Origin: Helicobacter didelphidarum
Lineage (GTDB): Bacteria > Campylobacterota > Campylobacteria > Campylobacterales > Helicobacteraceae
Direction: 5' to 3'
DNA length: 64,000 nt
Assembly (NCBI RefSeq): GCF_003364195.1
Contig: NZ_NXLQ01000002.1
Span: 124,001 to 188,000 of the forward strand
The notes beneath the pieces were generated by a model. The model was not told the origin of the DNA and searched no databases. It saw only the letters and a program-made list of their open reading frames with translations. The translations under genes were made by a program, and so were the position numbers. This document shows, piece after piece, positions 25,783-34,445 of this stretch; the stretch's first letter is position 1; every line of letters begins with the position of its first letter.

Positions 25783-28659
25783 ATGAATACAAACAATAAT
25801 CCGCCTTGGGACATCAATCATCAATCCAATAATCCGCTAGATACAAGTATGCCTTTTATAGTGGGGCAAACTATTTTTGACTATCATTTAAATACAATTC
25901 ATAAAGATTCACAATCGAGTAAAGGATATAACATTAGTTTAGATTCTACTCAATATTATGATATGAATCCAAATAAGCAAAGAATATTAGCACAACCACA
26001 AACAGATATTGCAACAGAATCGGTAGGCGATATTACAAGTCAAATAGATAGCAATAGCACATTATTTCACAATGATTCCACATCTATGCAAACAAATAAT
26101 CTCCAATTACCTCTCTTAGGTGGAATTACTACAAATTCACAACCTCATCATACATTTCCAACAAATGTTACGAATAACAATATAAATACTCTTAAAAATA
26201 TAGATAATATGCTTTCCCTCGCACTCAAATATAGACCAAAAACTTTTCGTGAACTTATTGGGCAAGAAAGTGTTGCACGCACACTTTGTTTAGCTCTTGA
26301 TACCCAAAAAATTGCAAATGGCTATTTATTTAGTGGACTGCGTGGAGGCGGTAAAACTTCTTCTGCAAGAATTTTTGCACGATGTTTGCAATGTGAAAGA
26401 GGTATTAGCTCTATGCCATGCGGCAAATGTGTAAATTGCATAGAAGCACTTAAAGGTTCACATATTGACATAATTGAGTTAGATGGTGCAAGCAACCGCA
26501 AAATTGATGATATTCGCGATCTAATCGAACAAACAAAATACAAACCAACTCTTGGAAGATATAAAGTTTTCATTATCGATGAAGTGCATATGCTTACAAA
26601 AGAGGCGTTCAACTCTCTTCTTAAAACACTCGAAGAACCACCAAGCTATGTAAAATTTATTCTTGCAACAACAGACCCACTAAAAGTTCCCCCGACAATT
26701 CTTAGCAGAACACAGCATTTTCGCTTTAAAAAAATTCCTACAAATGCCCTTAAACAACACTTGAATATGATTTTACAAAAAGAACAAGTGAGTATAGATA
26801 CCGAAAGCCTTGATATTTTAATACGCAATGGGCATGGAAGTGTACGTGATACACTTACCCTTCTTGATCAGGCTATTGTTTTTTGCCAAAATCATATTAC
26901 CAATAAAAAACTTGCTGATATGTTGGGATCACTTGATTCAAAAATATTTGATACTTTATTTCAATCCCTTTTGCGTAAAGACATGCAAGCATGTATAGGA
27001 TTTATTAAAAATCTTGATGGATATGAAGTAGAAATGATACTTGATGAATTAAGCTTTTATATTAAAAATAAAATGCTTCAGGAAGTTCCACAAATACCAC
27101 CTGTTCTAGGTATGCGATATGCAAATATTATTTGTGATTCTAAGGCTATGTTACAGCTTGATTGCGATGGTGAATTTTGTCTCTTACTTACAATTTTAAA
27201 AATGTTTGAAGCACAAAAAATAAAAGAAATTGAAACAGCAATTAACCAATTAGAATCTATTCAAAAAAATATTGCTCCACAAGCACAACAAATTTTACAA
27301 AATAACCAGCATTTTATTGAACAAGATACAACGGATATTCAAAAAGATTTTCAAAAACAAGAAAATTCTATACCCAATCAACAATTAGATGCAATAATAG
27401 AGCATGATTCTAGTCAGTCTTTTGCAACAAAAAATGAAAACAATCCTATTGGAAATACTAATTTTTCTCAATCAGATACGATACGAACAACAAATATAAA
27501 TGCCATAGAATCTCTGTCGCAACATAAAGATTATGCCCATTCTTTCTCAAGCAATCATAATGATAATACACCATCAAAATCAAATGCTATATCATTATCA
27601 AATAAGCCTTTAAATTCTCACACCTCTTTTGAATCAACTCCTAATAATATTGGTATGCAAACTTCTTGTGAAGATAACAATACATTGATACCATCTTCAC
27701 ATATAGAATCTACAATGCAAACTATGGATTCTTTAAACTCGTTTAAATCAACGACCAAGAATGAAGAATCTACTCAAGTAAAAAATCATGTTACTCATTT
27801 TACTATCATAGATTCTGATAATAGCCAAATCACTCATTCATCACAACAACAAGAGCAAAAAACAGAGCACAATCAAACTCCTATGCAACAAGATTCTCAA
27901 AATATAAATATACACAATACTCAACCAATAAAAGAATTTTCTAACACTGGGGGCAATGATACGACACAACTCAATAAAGCACAAAACCAATCTACATCAA
28001 ATTCGCTTACACATACTATTCAATCAACACCAACACAGCAAAATAAGCCACGAAATATGCAAGAGATTTTCCCACAAAACAATGATTCCTTATTCCAGAA
28101 TCTTATCCAGCAAATTTATGATAGAGATTATAGAATTGGTGAATTTTTTGAACACAGAGTTGCCTTTCAAGGTATGCAGGGGAACAATCTACATCTTACA
28201 TTTTATACATCAGAAGAAGAATTAGTAATTTTGCGCCAAAGTTATAATGGCATTATTTCCCTTATCCGCAAGGTTTTTGGTAATCAAACACAGCTAAAAG
28301 TTACAAAACAAACAATGCAAGATCTTGAAAAATTAACAAGAGATGTAATACAAACAACAAAGAGTCAAAATCAAAATAATAATGATTCTATAATGTATGC
28401 CAATCATACACAAAATGTTCACCACAATAATTCTCAAAATACAACCAGTAATCACTTAGAATCAACACAATATACATCACAACAAATCCCTCAGAAAATA
28501 CAACCTACCAATAATTATGATTTAGCAACACAACAAGAAAATGAATTAAATAAAAAGATTCAAAGTTTTATTCAAGATAATCGTGAAATGCTTCAAAGTG
28601 CAAATCGAGAATTTGGCGTTAAAACAATTAAAGTGGTAACACTTGATGGTAATATATAA
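25783..28659 (+). CDS. dnaX: DNA polymerase III subunit gamma/tau with unusual N-terminal extension
   Basis: The clamp-loader ATPase. The normal DnaX start, LALKYRPKTFRELIGQES, comes only at residue 143. It is followed by Walker A GLRGGGKTSSAR (about 185-196), a four-Cys zinc module (CLQCERG...CGKCVNC), Walker B IIDEVHML, and the SRT sensor. Residues 1-142 are Asn/Ser/Gln-rich with no domain known to me. A second low-complexity stretch covers about 510-765, and a tau-like helical domain follows from 766. The length of 958 residues compares with about 580 in H. pylori. ATG 25783 has AGGGGA upstream; a start at 26209 would give the standard protein but has no ribosome site. Confidence 0.93.
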   Translation: MNTNNNPPWDINHQSNNPLDTSMPFIVGQTIFDYHLNTIHKDSQSSKGYNISLDSTQYYDMNPNKQRILAQPQTDIATESVGDITSQIDSNSTLFHNDSTSMQTNNLQLPLLGGITTNSQPHHTFPTNVTNNNINTLKNIDNMLSLALKYRPKTFRELIGQESVARTLCLALDTQKIANGYLFSGLRGGGKTSSARIFARCLQCERGISSMPCGKCVNCIEALKGSHIDIIELDGASNRKIDDIRDLIEQTKYKPTLGRYKVFIIDEVHMLTKEAFNSLLKTLEEPPSYVKFILATTDPLKVPPTILSRTQHFRFKKIPTNALKQHLNMILQKEQVSIDTESLDILIRNGHGSVRDTLTLLDQAIVFCQNHITNKKLADMLGSLDSKIFDTLFQSLLRKDMQACIGFIKNLDGYEVEMILDELSFYIKNKMLQEVPQIPPVLGMRYANIICDSKAMLQLDCDGEFCLLLTILKMFEAQKIKEIETAINQLESIQKNIAPQAQQILQNNQHFIEQDTTDIQKDFQKQENSIPNQQLDAIIEHDSSQSFATKNENNPIGNTNFSQSDTIRTTNINAIESLSQHKDYAHSFSSNHNDNTPSKSNAISLSNKPLNSHTSFESTPNNIGMQTSCEDNNTLIPSSHIESTMQTMDSLNSFKSTTKNEESTQVKNHVTHFTIIDSDNSQITHSSQQQEQKTEHNQTPMQQDSQNINIHNTQPIKEFSNTGGNDTTQLNKAQNQSTSNSLTHTIQSTPTQQNKPRNMQEIFPQNNDSLFQNLIQQIYDRDYRIGEFFEHRVAFQGMQGNNLHLTFYTSEEELVILRQSYNGIISLIRKVFGNQTQLKVTKQTMQDLEKLTRDVIQTTKSQNQNNNDSIMYANHTQNVHHNNSQNTTSNHLESTQYTSQQIPQKIQPTNNYDLATQQENELNKKIQSFIQDNREMLQSANREFGVKTIKVVTLDGNI

Positions 28660-28731
28660 CAGATATTTTATTGATAGTTTTAGAGACATTTATTGATTCC
28701 GCAAAGCAACACAAATAAATTCAATTTTTAT

Positions 28732-29310
28732 TTAAATCTCTAAGAAATTTTTTAGAATTTTTTTACCTTTATGTTGCAAAATAGATTCTGGATGAAATTG
28801 CACACCATAAGTATCATAGCCTTTTACTTTTAAAGCCATGATAATACCTTCAGTACTATATCCTAATGCCTCACATGCACCAAGATTGCTTACATGCAAT
28901 GAATGATAGAGAGCTATTTGTATGGGTGAATGTATGTCTTTAAAAAGTATGTTTGGTTCAAAATGAAGCAATGAAGTTTTGCCATGAGTTGGAAAAGACA
29001 TACGGGACACCTCACCTCCAAAAGCATGTGCAATACATTGATGTCCCAAACAAATTCCTAGAATCTTTTTAGAAGGTGCAAAATATTTAATAGCTTCCAA
29101 TGATATACCAGCATCAATAGGATGACTAGGACCTGGTGAAATACATAAATGTGAAAAATCATAACTCAAAATATCCTCAAGACTACAATCATTCTGCAAA
29201 ATAATTGGTTGTATACCTAGTTCCCTCAAGAGATAAATTATATTGTAAGTAAATGAATCATAATTATCTATCATAAGGACCTGTTTTGTCTTGTAAGATT
29301 TATGCTTCAT
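28732..29310 (-). CDS. pabA: Aminodeoxychorismate/anthranilate synthase glutamine amidotransferase (PabA/TrpG type)
   Basis: A 192-residue class I amidotransferase that supplies ammonia to chorismate. It shows IDNYDSFTYN, the oxyanion SPGPSHP, the nucleophile Cys87 in GICLGHQC, and the His and Glu in VQFHPES. PabA and TrpG are hard to separate by sequence; its four-base overlap (ATGA) with a PabC-like gene points to p-aminobenzoate. The partner synthase subunit (PabB) is not in this window. Confidence 0.9.
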   Translation of the reverse strand: MKHKSYKTKQVLMIDNYDSFTYNIIYLLRELGIQPIILQNDCSLEDILSYDFSHLCISPGPSHPIDAGISLEAIKYFAPSKKILGICLGHQCIAHAFGGEVSRMSFPTHGKTSLLHFEPNILFKDIHSPIQIALYHSLHVSNLGACEALGYSTEGIIMALKVKGYDTYGVQFHPESILQHKGKKILKNFLEI

Positions 29311-30344
29311 AGTATTTTCCTTTGGTTATTCAACAAATTTACTTTGATTATACCTCTTAGTGAATTTATACAAAATATTGATTCTGCATCTATAATATCT
29401 TGTTTTGTGAGTATTGTTTCTTGACAAACTTCTGAGTGTAAAAGCAAAGAGTTGAGACAGCCACGAAGCAATCCACATTGTGCTTTTGGTGTAACATATT
29501 TATCTCCTAATTTTAGAATAATATTGCTCCTTGACCCTTCTGTTATCTCCCCTTTTTCATTAAAATAAATTGTATCAAAAAGAATATTTTTTGTAATGTT
29601 TTCTACAGATTTCTGATAATGTTTTCGCCATGTTGTTTTATGATAAAGAAATTTATTTGTGGAAAAAATATGCCTATCTGCAAGTGATATAACATTTGTT
29701 GTAGTAGTATTATAGGGGAAAAATTGCAGCAATAATTCACCATTTTTCTTCAATATAAGTTTTGCAATATATTTCTTTTTGCTACAAAATTCTTTATCAA
29801 GTATTTTTGTAGATAATTTCAAAGAATTTCTTTTATCCTTAAAAAGATATTCTTTGTTTATGAACTCTTGATTGATTGATTGTTTAGAAAAAATAGTATT
29901 TGTTTGAATTGAGGTTTTACATTTTTGAGAACTATTTTGTGTAATATTATTTTGTTCTTCGATATATTGAGTTATTATCGTATCATAATTTTCCCACAAA
30001 TCAGGAAAATCTTCTAAGACAAAATGTTCAAAAGAAAAATCATTCTGTAAAAGAGAATAATGTCTCAAAATTGGAAGTACTAAAATTTTGTGAGATTCTC
30101 TGTTAGCGAAACTCATATGATATGATTTTGCATCAATAGTTTTTTGAAAAGAATTGATATTGGAAAAATAATGTGGTGTATTGTTGCATTTTTGCAAGAT
30201 TCCAAAATATTCAAGTAAAGCACATAAATTATGTGTTTTAAAACCAAAATACATCGCACTATAAAAAATTCTTGTAAGATGATTTTTTAATAAAAAGATT
30301 TTAGAATCTTGAAAAAGCATAGTTTCAAAAAGCTGATATGACAT
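29307..30344 (-). CDS. pabC: Class IV aminotransferase, probable aminodeoxychorismate lyase
   Basis: PabC releases pyruvate from aminodeoxychorismate to give p-aminobenzoate. The fold is visible in FLLKNHLTRIFYSAMYFGF, the C-terminal FNEKGEITEGSRSNI (PLP contacts) and CGLLRGCLN. A Lys/Asn/Ser-rich insertion covers about residues 125-185, giving 345 residues against about 200-270 usually, so the PLP-lysine region is stretched. ATG 30344 follows AGAGG; an in-frame TTG 24 bases earlier lacks a ribosome site. The first 43 codons and the leader are copied in the tandem repeat next to it. Confidence 0.8.
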   Translation of the reverse strand: MSYQLFETMLFQDSKIFLLKNHLTRIFYSAMYFGFKTHNLCALLEYFGILQKCNNTPHYFSNINSFQKTIDAKSYHMSFANRESHKILVLPILRHYSLLQNDFSFEHFVLEDFPDLWENYDTIITQYIEEQNNITQNSSQKCKTSIQTNTIFSKQSINQEFINKEYLFKDKRNSLKLSTKILDKEFCSKKKYIAKLILKKNGELLLQFFPYNTTTTNVISLADRHIFSTNKFLYHKTTWRKHYQKSVENITKNILFDTIYFNEKGEITEGSRSNIILKLGDKYVTPKAQCGLLRGCLNSLLLHSEVCQETILTKQDIIDAESIFCINSLRGIIKVNLLNNQRKIL

Positions 30345-30699
30345 GAGCTCCTCTTGTGTGAGAATCAAAATATTATAATATTATTAAGATAATAATCATA
30401 GCACATCTTAATTTGTAGAATCTATATTAGACATAAAAGGTTATTTGATTTTTATTTTAAAGCACATAAATTATGTGTTTTAAAACCAAAATACATCGCA
30501 CTATAAAAAATTCTTGTAAGATGATTTTTTAATAAAAAGATTTTAGAATCTTGAAAAAGCATAGTTTCAAAAAGCTGATATGACATGAGCTCCTCTTGTG
30601 TGAGAATCAAAATATTATAATATTATTAAGATAATAATCATAGCACATCTTAATTTGTAGAATCTATATTAGACATAAAAGGTTATTTGATTTTTATTT
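30216..30699. repeat. Perfect 242-bp tandem duplication covering the pabC 5' end and leader
   Basis: 30216-30457 and 30458-30699 are identical along their whole length as far as I can compare by eye. The unit holds the first 43 codons of pabC, its ribosome site and about 110 bases upstream. The perfect identity means a very recent duplication, or an assembly artefact. Confidence 0.9.
30452..30586 (-). pseudogene. Truncated duplicate of the pabC start
   Basis: The upstream repeat copy carries the same ATG, ribosome site and first 43 codons as pabC, then runs into the copied leader and stops one codon later. Its 44-residue product cannot be active. It may compete for transcription or translation with the real gene. 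Confidence 0.75.
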
Positions 30700-30820
30700 T
30701 TAAGAAATTGTTGATAAAAAAGTGTATCCGTCATTTTTGTATTCCTTAAATAAGTCTAGGAACATCTGTTATCACTGAACTTCCTAAAGCATAAGTGCCT
30801 GTTTTATCTAAATGATGCAA

Positions 30821-30839
30821 TAATCAAATAGCTTGATTA
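30821..30839. promoter_or_regulatory. Small dyad upstream of the vapD remnant
   Basis: TAATCAA and TTGATTA are exact inverted copies around ATAGC, 52 bases before the vapD ATG. It may be the relic of an operator for the toxin gene. Confidence 0.3.
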
Positions 30840-30890
30840 TGAGATAAAGAGATGAGAATTATTGCAACAAGAATTCGTGAGGAAAATACC

Positions 30891-31174
30891 ATGTATGCAC
30901 TCGCTTTTGACTTAAAGATAGATGATTAAAAAAACATTATGGAGAACCATATAACAAAGTATATGATGAAATGAGGCAAGAACTAGAAGATTGAGATTTT
31001 TGAATGGACACGAGGTAGTGTTTATATGGATTCTAGTAAAGAAAATACACTTATAACCGTGTAAATGCTGTTAAGAGACTTTCAAAAATTGAATGATTTA
31101 AACAATCTGTAAGAGATGGAAGAGCTTTTAAAGTAAAGGATTGGAGTGATTTTACTGAAATCGTAAAAGGATAA
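30891..31174 (+). pseudogene. vapD: Decayed vapD (VapD-family toxin RNase)
   Basis: The three frames together still spell VapD: MYALAFDLKIDD, then HYGEPYNKVYDEMRQELED, then EWTRGSVYMDSSKENTL, then VNAVKRLSKIE, and finally FKQSVRDGRAFKVKDWSDF to the TAA at 31172-31174. VapD is a small toxin endoribonuclease related to Cas2. At least five lesions are visible: a stop or frameshift after KIDD, a TGA after ELED, a frameshift before EWTR, another before VNAV, and a TGA in place of the Trp codon in IE-W-F. No antitoxin gene was recognised upstream. Confidence 0.85.
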
Positions 31175-31214
31175 AAAAGCTTACAAATATTATCTTTAAA
31201 CAATAGAATTTTGG

Positions 31215-31220
31215 TATAAT
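31215..31220 (+). promoter_or_regulatory. Putative extended -10 box (TGGTATAAT)
   Basis: A strong TATAAT preceded by TGG lies about 200 bases upstream of the gene at 31424. Soon after it, at 31239-31258, GCGACATT and AATGTTGC form a stem around a CAAT loop, followed by a T-rich stretch. This could be an attenuator or the end of a very short RNA. Confidence 0.4.
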
Positions 31221-31423
31221 AGCTAGATCCAGCAGAGTAGCGACATTCAATAATGTTGCAGTTTTGATTCAAGAAATTAATATACCATGAAACAAGTGTA
31301 ACGAAATAATAAACTTTCACTTTCAAATAAAAATGAGACAATCATGATAAAGGGAATACAGAATCTTGTTTATAGGATATATCTACAAAATAAGAATATT
31401 TCTCCTGGTGCAAAGGAGTTTTT

Positions 31424-32134
31424 ATGGGAGATTTGAAAACACAACATATTTTGCCAGATAAAAGGGATAGTTTAGAAATAAATAAAGGAATAAAAAATAA
31501 TAGTGCTATGCAAATGCAATCTGTATTAAAAGAAAGTTGCAAAGAAGAACACATTTTATCTGACAAAGCCACTACAACACAAAGTAATACAATATCTGTG
31601 CATCAAATGCAGCAACAGTTGCAAATACAACCACTCAATTACAATATGTTTAGTAAAACACAATCCCTATTAGAGAATCTTGCAACTTTTAGTGTTTTTG
31701 ATCGTGATATTTTGCAAAAAGGAATGAAATTTGATTCTATGCAAGATGACAATTCCTTGTTTTTTAAACTTTATGTTGGTGCGGAACTGCATTTAGCCGT
31801 GGCATATACTTTTATTTTTGACGAGAGATTATTTTCTAAGGGAGAAATGCCAAAGATTCACATTCTTAAATGTTTAGATTTTCAAGAATTACAGCAAGAT
31901 CATGTTAAAATATGTGTGCCAAGTGCAAATGCTTTTGATTATCGTGTGCGTTCGCACGGTGTTGATACACGACTTTTTTATGAACATCCATTACATATTT
32001 GTCCTATTTGTATATCATGTCTGTATAAAATTTTAAGCGAAAAATATCGAAAAAAAGTTTCACAAAATCAACTGGAAGAGCAAGATATTATGAATCTTGT
32101 TCTAAAAAATAAATTAAAAAATCTCATTTTTTAA
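31424..32134 (+). CDS. Hypothetical protein with C-terminal CPICISC motif
   Basis: A 236-residue protein I do not recognise. The first 75 residues are Gln/Ser/Lys-rich and look disordered. The rest is a mixed alpha/beta domain (LFFKLYVGAELHLAVAYTF, then KIHILKCLDF) with a CPICISC motif near residue 190 that could bind metal. There is no signal peptide. AAAGGAG precedes the ATG. A TM2-type membrane protein follows nine bases later, so the two form a unit. It may be lineage-specific, since it sits beside decayed and duplicated DNA. Confidence 0.7.
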   Translation: MGDLKTQHILPDKRDSLEINKGIKNNSAMQMQSVLKESCKEEHILSDKATTTQSNTISVHQMQQQLQIQPLNYNMFSKTQSLLENLATFSVFDRDILQKGMKFDSMQDDNSLFFKLYVGAELHLAVAYTFIFDERLFSKGEMPKIHILKCLDFQELQQDHVKICVPSANAFDYRVRSHGVDTRLFYEHPLHICPICISCLYKILSEKYRKKVSQNQLEEQDIMNLVLKNKLKNLIF

Positions 32135-32143
32135 AGGAAAAAT

Positions 32144-32596
32144 ATGGTTCCATCATTAATTATGTTGCATGTATATGATAAAATTCCACCAGAAAGTATT
32201 GTGCTTGTGCGTAGTAAATTGAAGAAGCTTGATAAGCTTGGCTTAGCAAAAGTTGTTGTTGGTCTACCTGCTATTAAACTTCATGATGTGGGTATGGTTT
32301 TTTGGGTTGGAAGTGTGATACTTGGAATGTTTGGTGTTGGACGATTCATGATTGGTGATAAGCTCATTGGTGCTTTGAAAATTACTTTACTATTTCTCTC
32401 TTATGTGTTTATTGCATTGGGAAGTTTATTGAATGTTTTTCCTAATATTAATCCTTTAATTGGAAGTATGTGTATGATTGCAGGATTTGTAGGTTTGCTC
32501 ATAGTTGTGGTGTGGTGGGGATTAGATATGTTTCTCATTACATCAAAAACTCGTCGAGCAAATCTGAATAAACTTTTAGCACTTTTTCATATGTGA
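32144..32596 (+). CDS. TM2-domain membrane protein
   Basis: A 150-residue protein. After a 45-residue cytoplasmic start come hydrophobic segments with the TM2 pattern: GMFGVGRFMIGDKLIGALK between the helices and WWGLDMFLI near the second, and a third helix in the middle. TM2 proteins are widespread and mostly uncharacterised; bacterial ones often keep this G-x-x-RFYxG turn. AAAGGAAAAAT precedes the ATG. It follows the CPICISC protein by nine bases. Confidence 0.75.
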   Translation: MVPSLIMLHVYDKIPPESIVLVRSKLKKLDKLGLAKVVVGLPAIKLHDVGMVFWVGSVILGMFGVGRFMIGDKLIGALKITLLFLSYVFIALGSLLNVFPNINPLIGSMCMIAGFVGLLIVVVWWGLDMFLITSKTRRANLNKLLALFHM

Positions 32597-32669
32597 TTCT
32601 TGCAAAACTATTTGTTCGAGATTATTTAGGATAATAAATTATTTTATACAAAAAAAGGATTGGATTTTT

Positions 32670-33029
32670 ATGCAAAATAGAATTATTCAAGAACGAAGAG
32701 AATCTTTTTTACGAGAGATTTTGAGTGAGGCACTGGGAAATTTACAAGATAGTAGGTTGAACAACCTGCAAGTAACAAGAGTTGAATGTTCAAAGGGTAA
32801 ATATGATGCAAAGGTATTTATAGAGAAAGGGGATTTAAGTTTGCAAGAGCAAGAACAAATTATTCGTGCATTCAAAAAAGCTAAATCTATCATAGGGGAA
32901 TATATTGTAAATGTGAGTGGGTGGCATACTGCACCAAAGCTTAGTTTGAGATTTGATAGAGAACTTGAAATGCAAAATAGACTTGATAAAATCTTTATGC
33001 AAATTAATGACACAACAAACAATAAATAA
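32670..33029 (+). CDS. rbfA: Ribosome-binding factor A
   Basis: A 119-residue KH-domain protein for 30S maturation. The family pattern is clear: RRESFLREILSEALGNL, then DSRLNNLQVTRVE, KVFIEKGD, and a C-terminal APKLSLRFDRELE with the RbfA-type closing helix. It is followed by rimP after 45 bases. In many Campylobacterota infB precedes rbfA; here the gene before it is the unrelated TM2 protein. Confidence 0.88.
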   Translation: MQNRIIQERRESFLREILSEALGNLQDSRLNNLQVTRVECSKGKYDAKVFIEKGDLSLQEQEQIIRAFKKAKSIIGEYIVNVSGWHTAPKLSLRFDRELEMQNRLDKIFMQINDTTNNK

Positions 33030-33074
33030 TGAATATTGTGATAAGATATAGAGAATATCCAAAAAGGATACATT

Positions 33075-33620
33075 ATGATTAGCAATGAACTATACAATCA
33101 ATTGGAGACTCTTATACAAGCAAAGGATATGGGGCTTTATGATGTCGAGTTTTTAAGAGAGAATGATTCTTTGCTTCTACGCATTTCACTTTTTAAACAA
33201 GGTGGGGTAAGCCTTGAAGATTGTGAGTTAATTAGTAGCCTTATTTCCCCGGTTTTAGATGTTGAATTAGAAAATATGGAATCTTATTTTTTAGAAGTAA
33301 GTTCGCCGGGTCTTGAACGTGTGTTAAAAAAACCAGCACATTTTTTATATAGTATTGGAGATATTATAGAGGTGCGACTTATGGATAAGACAGTTATTCG
33401 TGGTATTTTAATGAATTATCAGCATGAGATAATAGAAATTCAGATAACACAAGAGAATCTTCCACGGAAGAAAATAAAATCTTCGGGTGTGGTAGATTCT
33501 AAAAAGAATTTAAGCATTCAGGCACAGGATTCTCTAGTGCAAATAGAGCATATCGCATTAAAGGATTGTAAAAAAGTAAAAACCCTATTTGATTGGGATA
33601 GTGCTTTCAGGCAATCTTAG
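33075..33620 (+). CDS. rimP: Ribosome maturation factor RimP
   Basis: A 181-residue RimP. It shows YDVEFLRENDSLLLRIS, a GVSLEDCELISSLISPVLD helix, the signature YFLEVSSPGLERVLK, and the C-terminal SH3-like part with IRGILMNYQHEIIEIQ. RimP assists assembly of the 30S subunit head. A short Lys/Ser insertion lies near residues 130-150. AAAAGGATAC precedes the ATG. Confidence 0.9.
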   Translation: MISNELYNQLETLIQAKDMGLYDVEFLRENDSLLLRISLFKQGGVSLEDCELISSLISPVLDVELENMESYFLEVSSPGLERVLKKPAHFLYSIGDIIEVRLMDKTVIRGILMNYQHEIIEIQITQENLPRKKIKSSGVVDSKKNLSIQAQDSLVQIEHIALKDCKKVKTLFDWDSAFRQS

Positions 33621-33965
33621 ATTTTTGGAAGTTAAAAATACTCTTTGGAATTTTTTATTATCAATTCATATATTAAAAATGAAGAAAAATAAATCAGAAT
33701 TCTTATTGTGAGTGAATAATAAAACAAAAATAGGTAATAAAAAATATCAAATATGATGTAATTTTTTATTATAGATTAATAAAGGTGTTACTTTTAGGAA
33801 TTATTTGTTCGAAATAAGCAAATAAGTTGCATATATCATTAGATTTTTTTGAAGTCTAGGAGTTATTTCCGAGTTTATTAGATGAAATCAACAGAAAAAG
33901 AATATAATTCATTCATATTTTCAAAAATAATAAAGATTATATAATTTTTACAAACAGAGTTCCGT
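33621..33965. other. Intergenic region before the mreD-like gene
   Basis: About 345 bases, very AT-rich, with no gene or strong hairpin recognised. It presumably contains the promoter of the mreD-like/pbp2 unit, but no single -10 box stands out. Confidence 0.4.
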
Positions 33966-34442
33966 ATGTTTTATAAACACATTACAAAACCCTATATAGT
34001 CCGTCTTTTGTTCGGTGTAGCACTTTATATTGTTTATGTCAGTATGAGTGATATTTATCCACTTTTGCCACCTCTTATAGGTATTTTATTTGTTATTTTT
34101 CACAAATTTAATAACTTGCAGCAGACTTATATACCAATATTTATTGTTTTTTGTATATTTTTTTATGAGCTTGATAAATCTCTAATAATTGGTATTATTC
34201 CATGCGTTTTTTTTATTGTGCACATTTTTGTTGCACAACAATTAGAATCTTTATTACATGTAAATTCATTTTTTATTATTGTATATGTTGTTGCACTTTA
34301 CTTGTTTTATTTGGCTGGTATGATTTTGTGTAATATTTTGTTAAATACTCCTGTGCTGGAATTTTCATTTATTTATGTGTATTATATGATTATTGATTCC
34401 ATATTGGCTTTGGTATATTATTTTATTTTTATTCGAGATTAA
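33966..34442 (+). CDS. MreD-like membrane protein upstream of PBP2
   Basis: A 158-residue protein with about five membrane helices and little hydrophilic sequence. It stands directly before the PBP2 gene, three bases away, as the MreD-like integral membrane gene does in Campylobacter. MreD helps the elongation complex to control cell shape. Sequence conservation in this family is weak, so the call relies on size, topology and position. The ribosome site (ACAGAG) is weak. Confidence 0.65.
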   Translation: MFYKHITKPYIVRLLFGVALYIVYVSMSDIYPLLPPLIGILFVIFHKFNNLQQTYIPIFIVFCIFFYELDKSLIIGIIPCVFFIVHIFVAQQLESLLHVNSFFIIVYVVALYLFYLAGMILCNILLNTPVLEFSFIYVYYMIIDSILALVYYFIFIRD

Positions 34443-34445
34443 ATT

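Noticed and set aside
31051-31572. Two consecutive minus-strand frames (96 and 76 codons)
   Set aside because: They are the reverse of the vapD remnant and of the gene at 31424; no ribosome sites.
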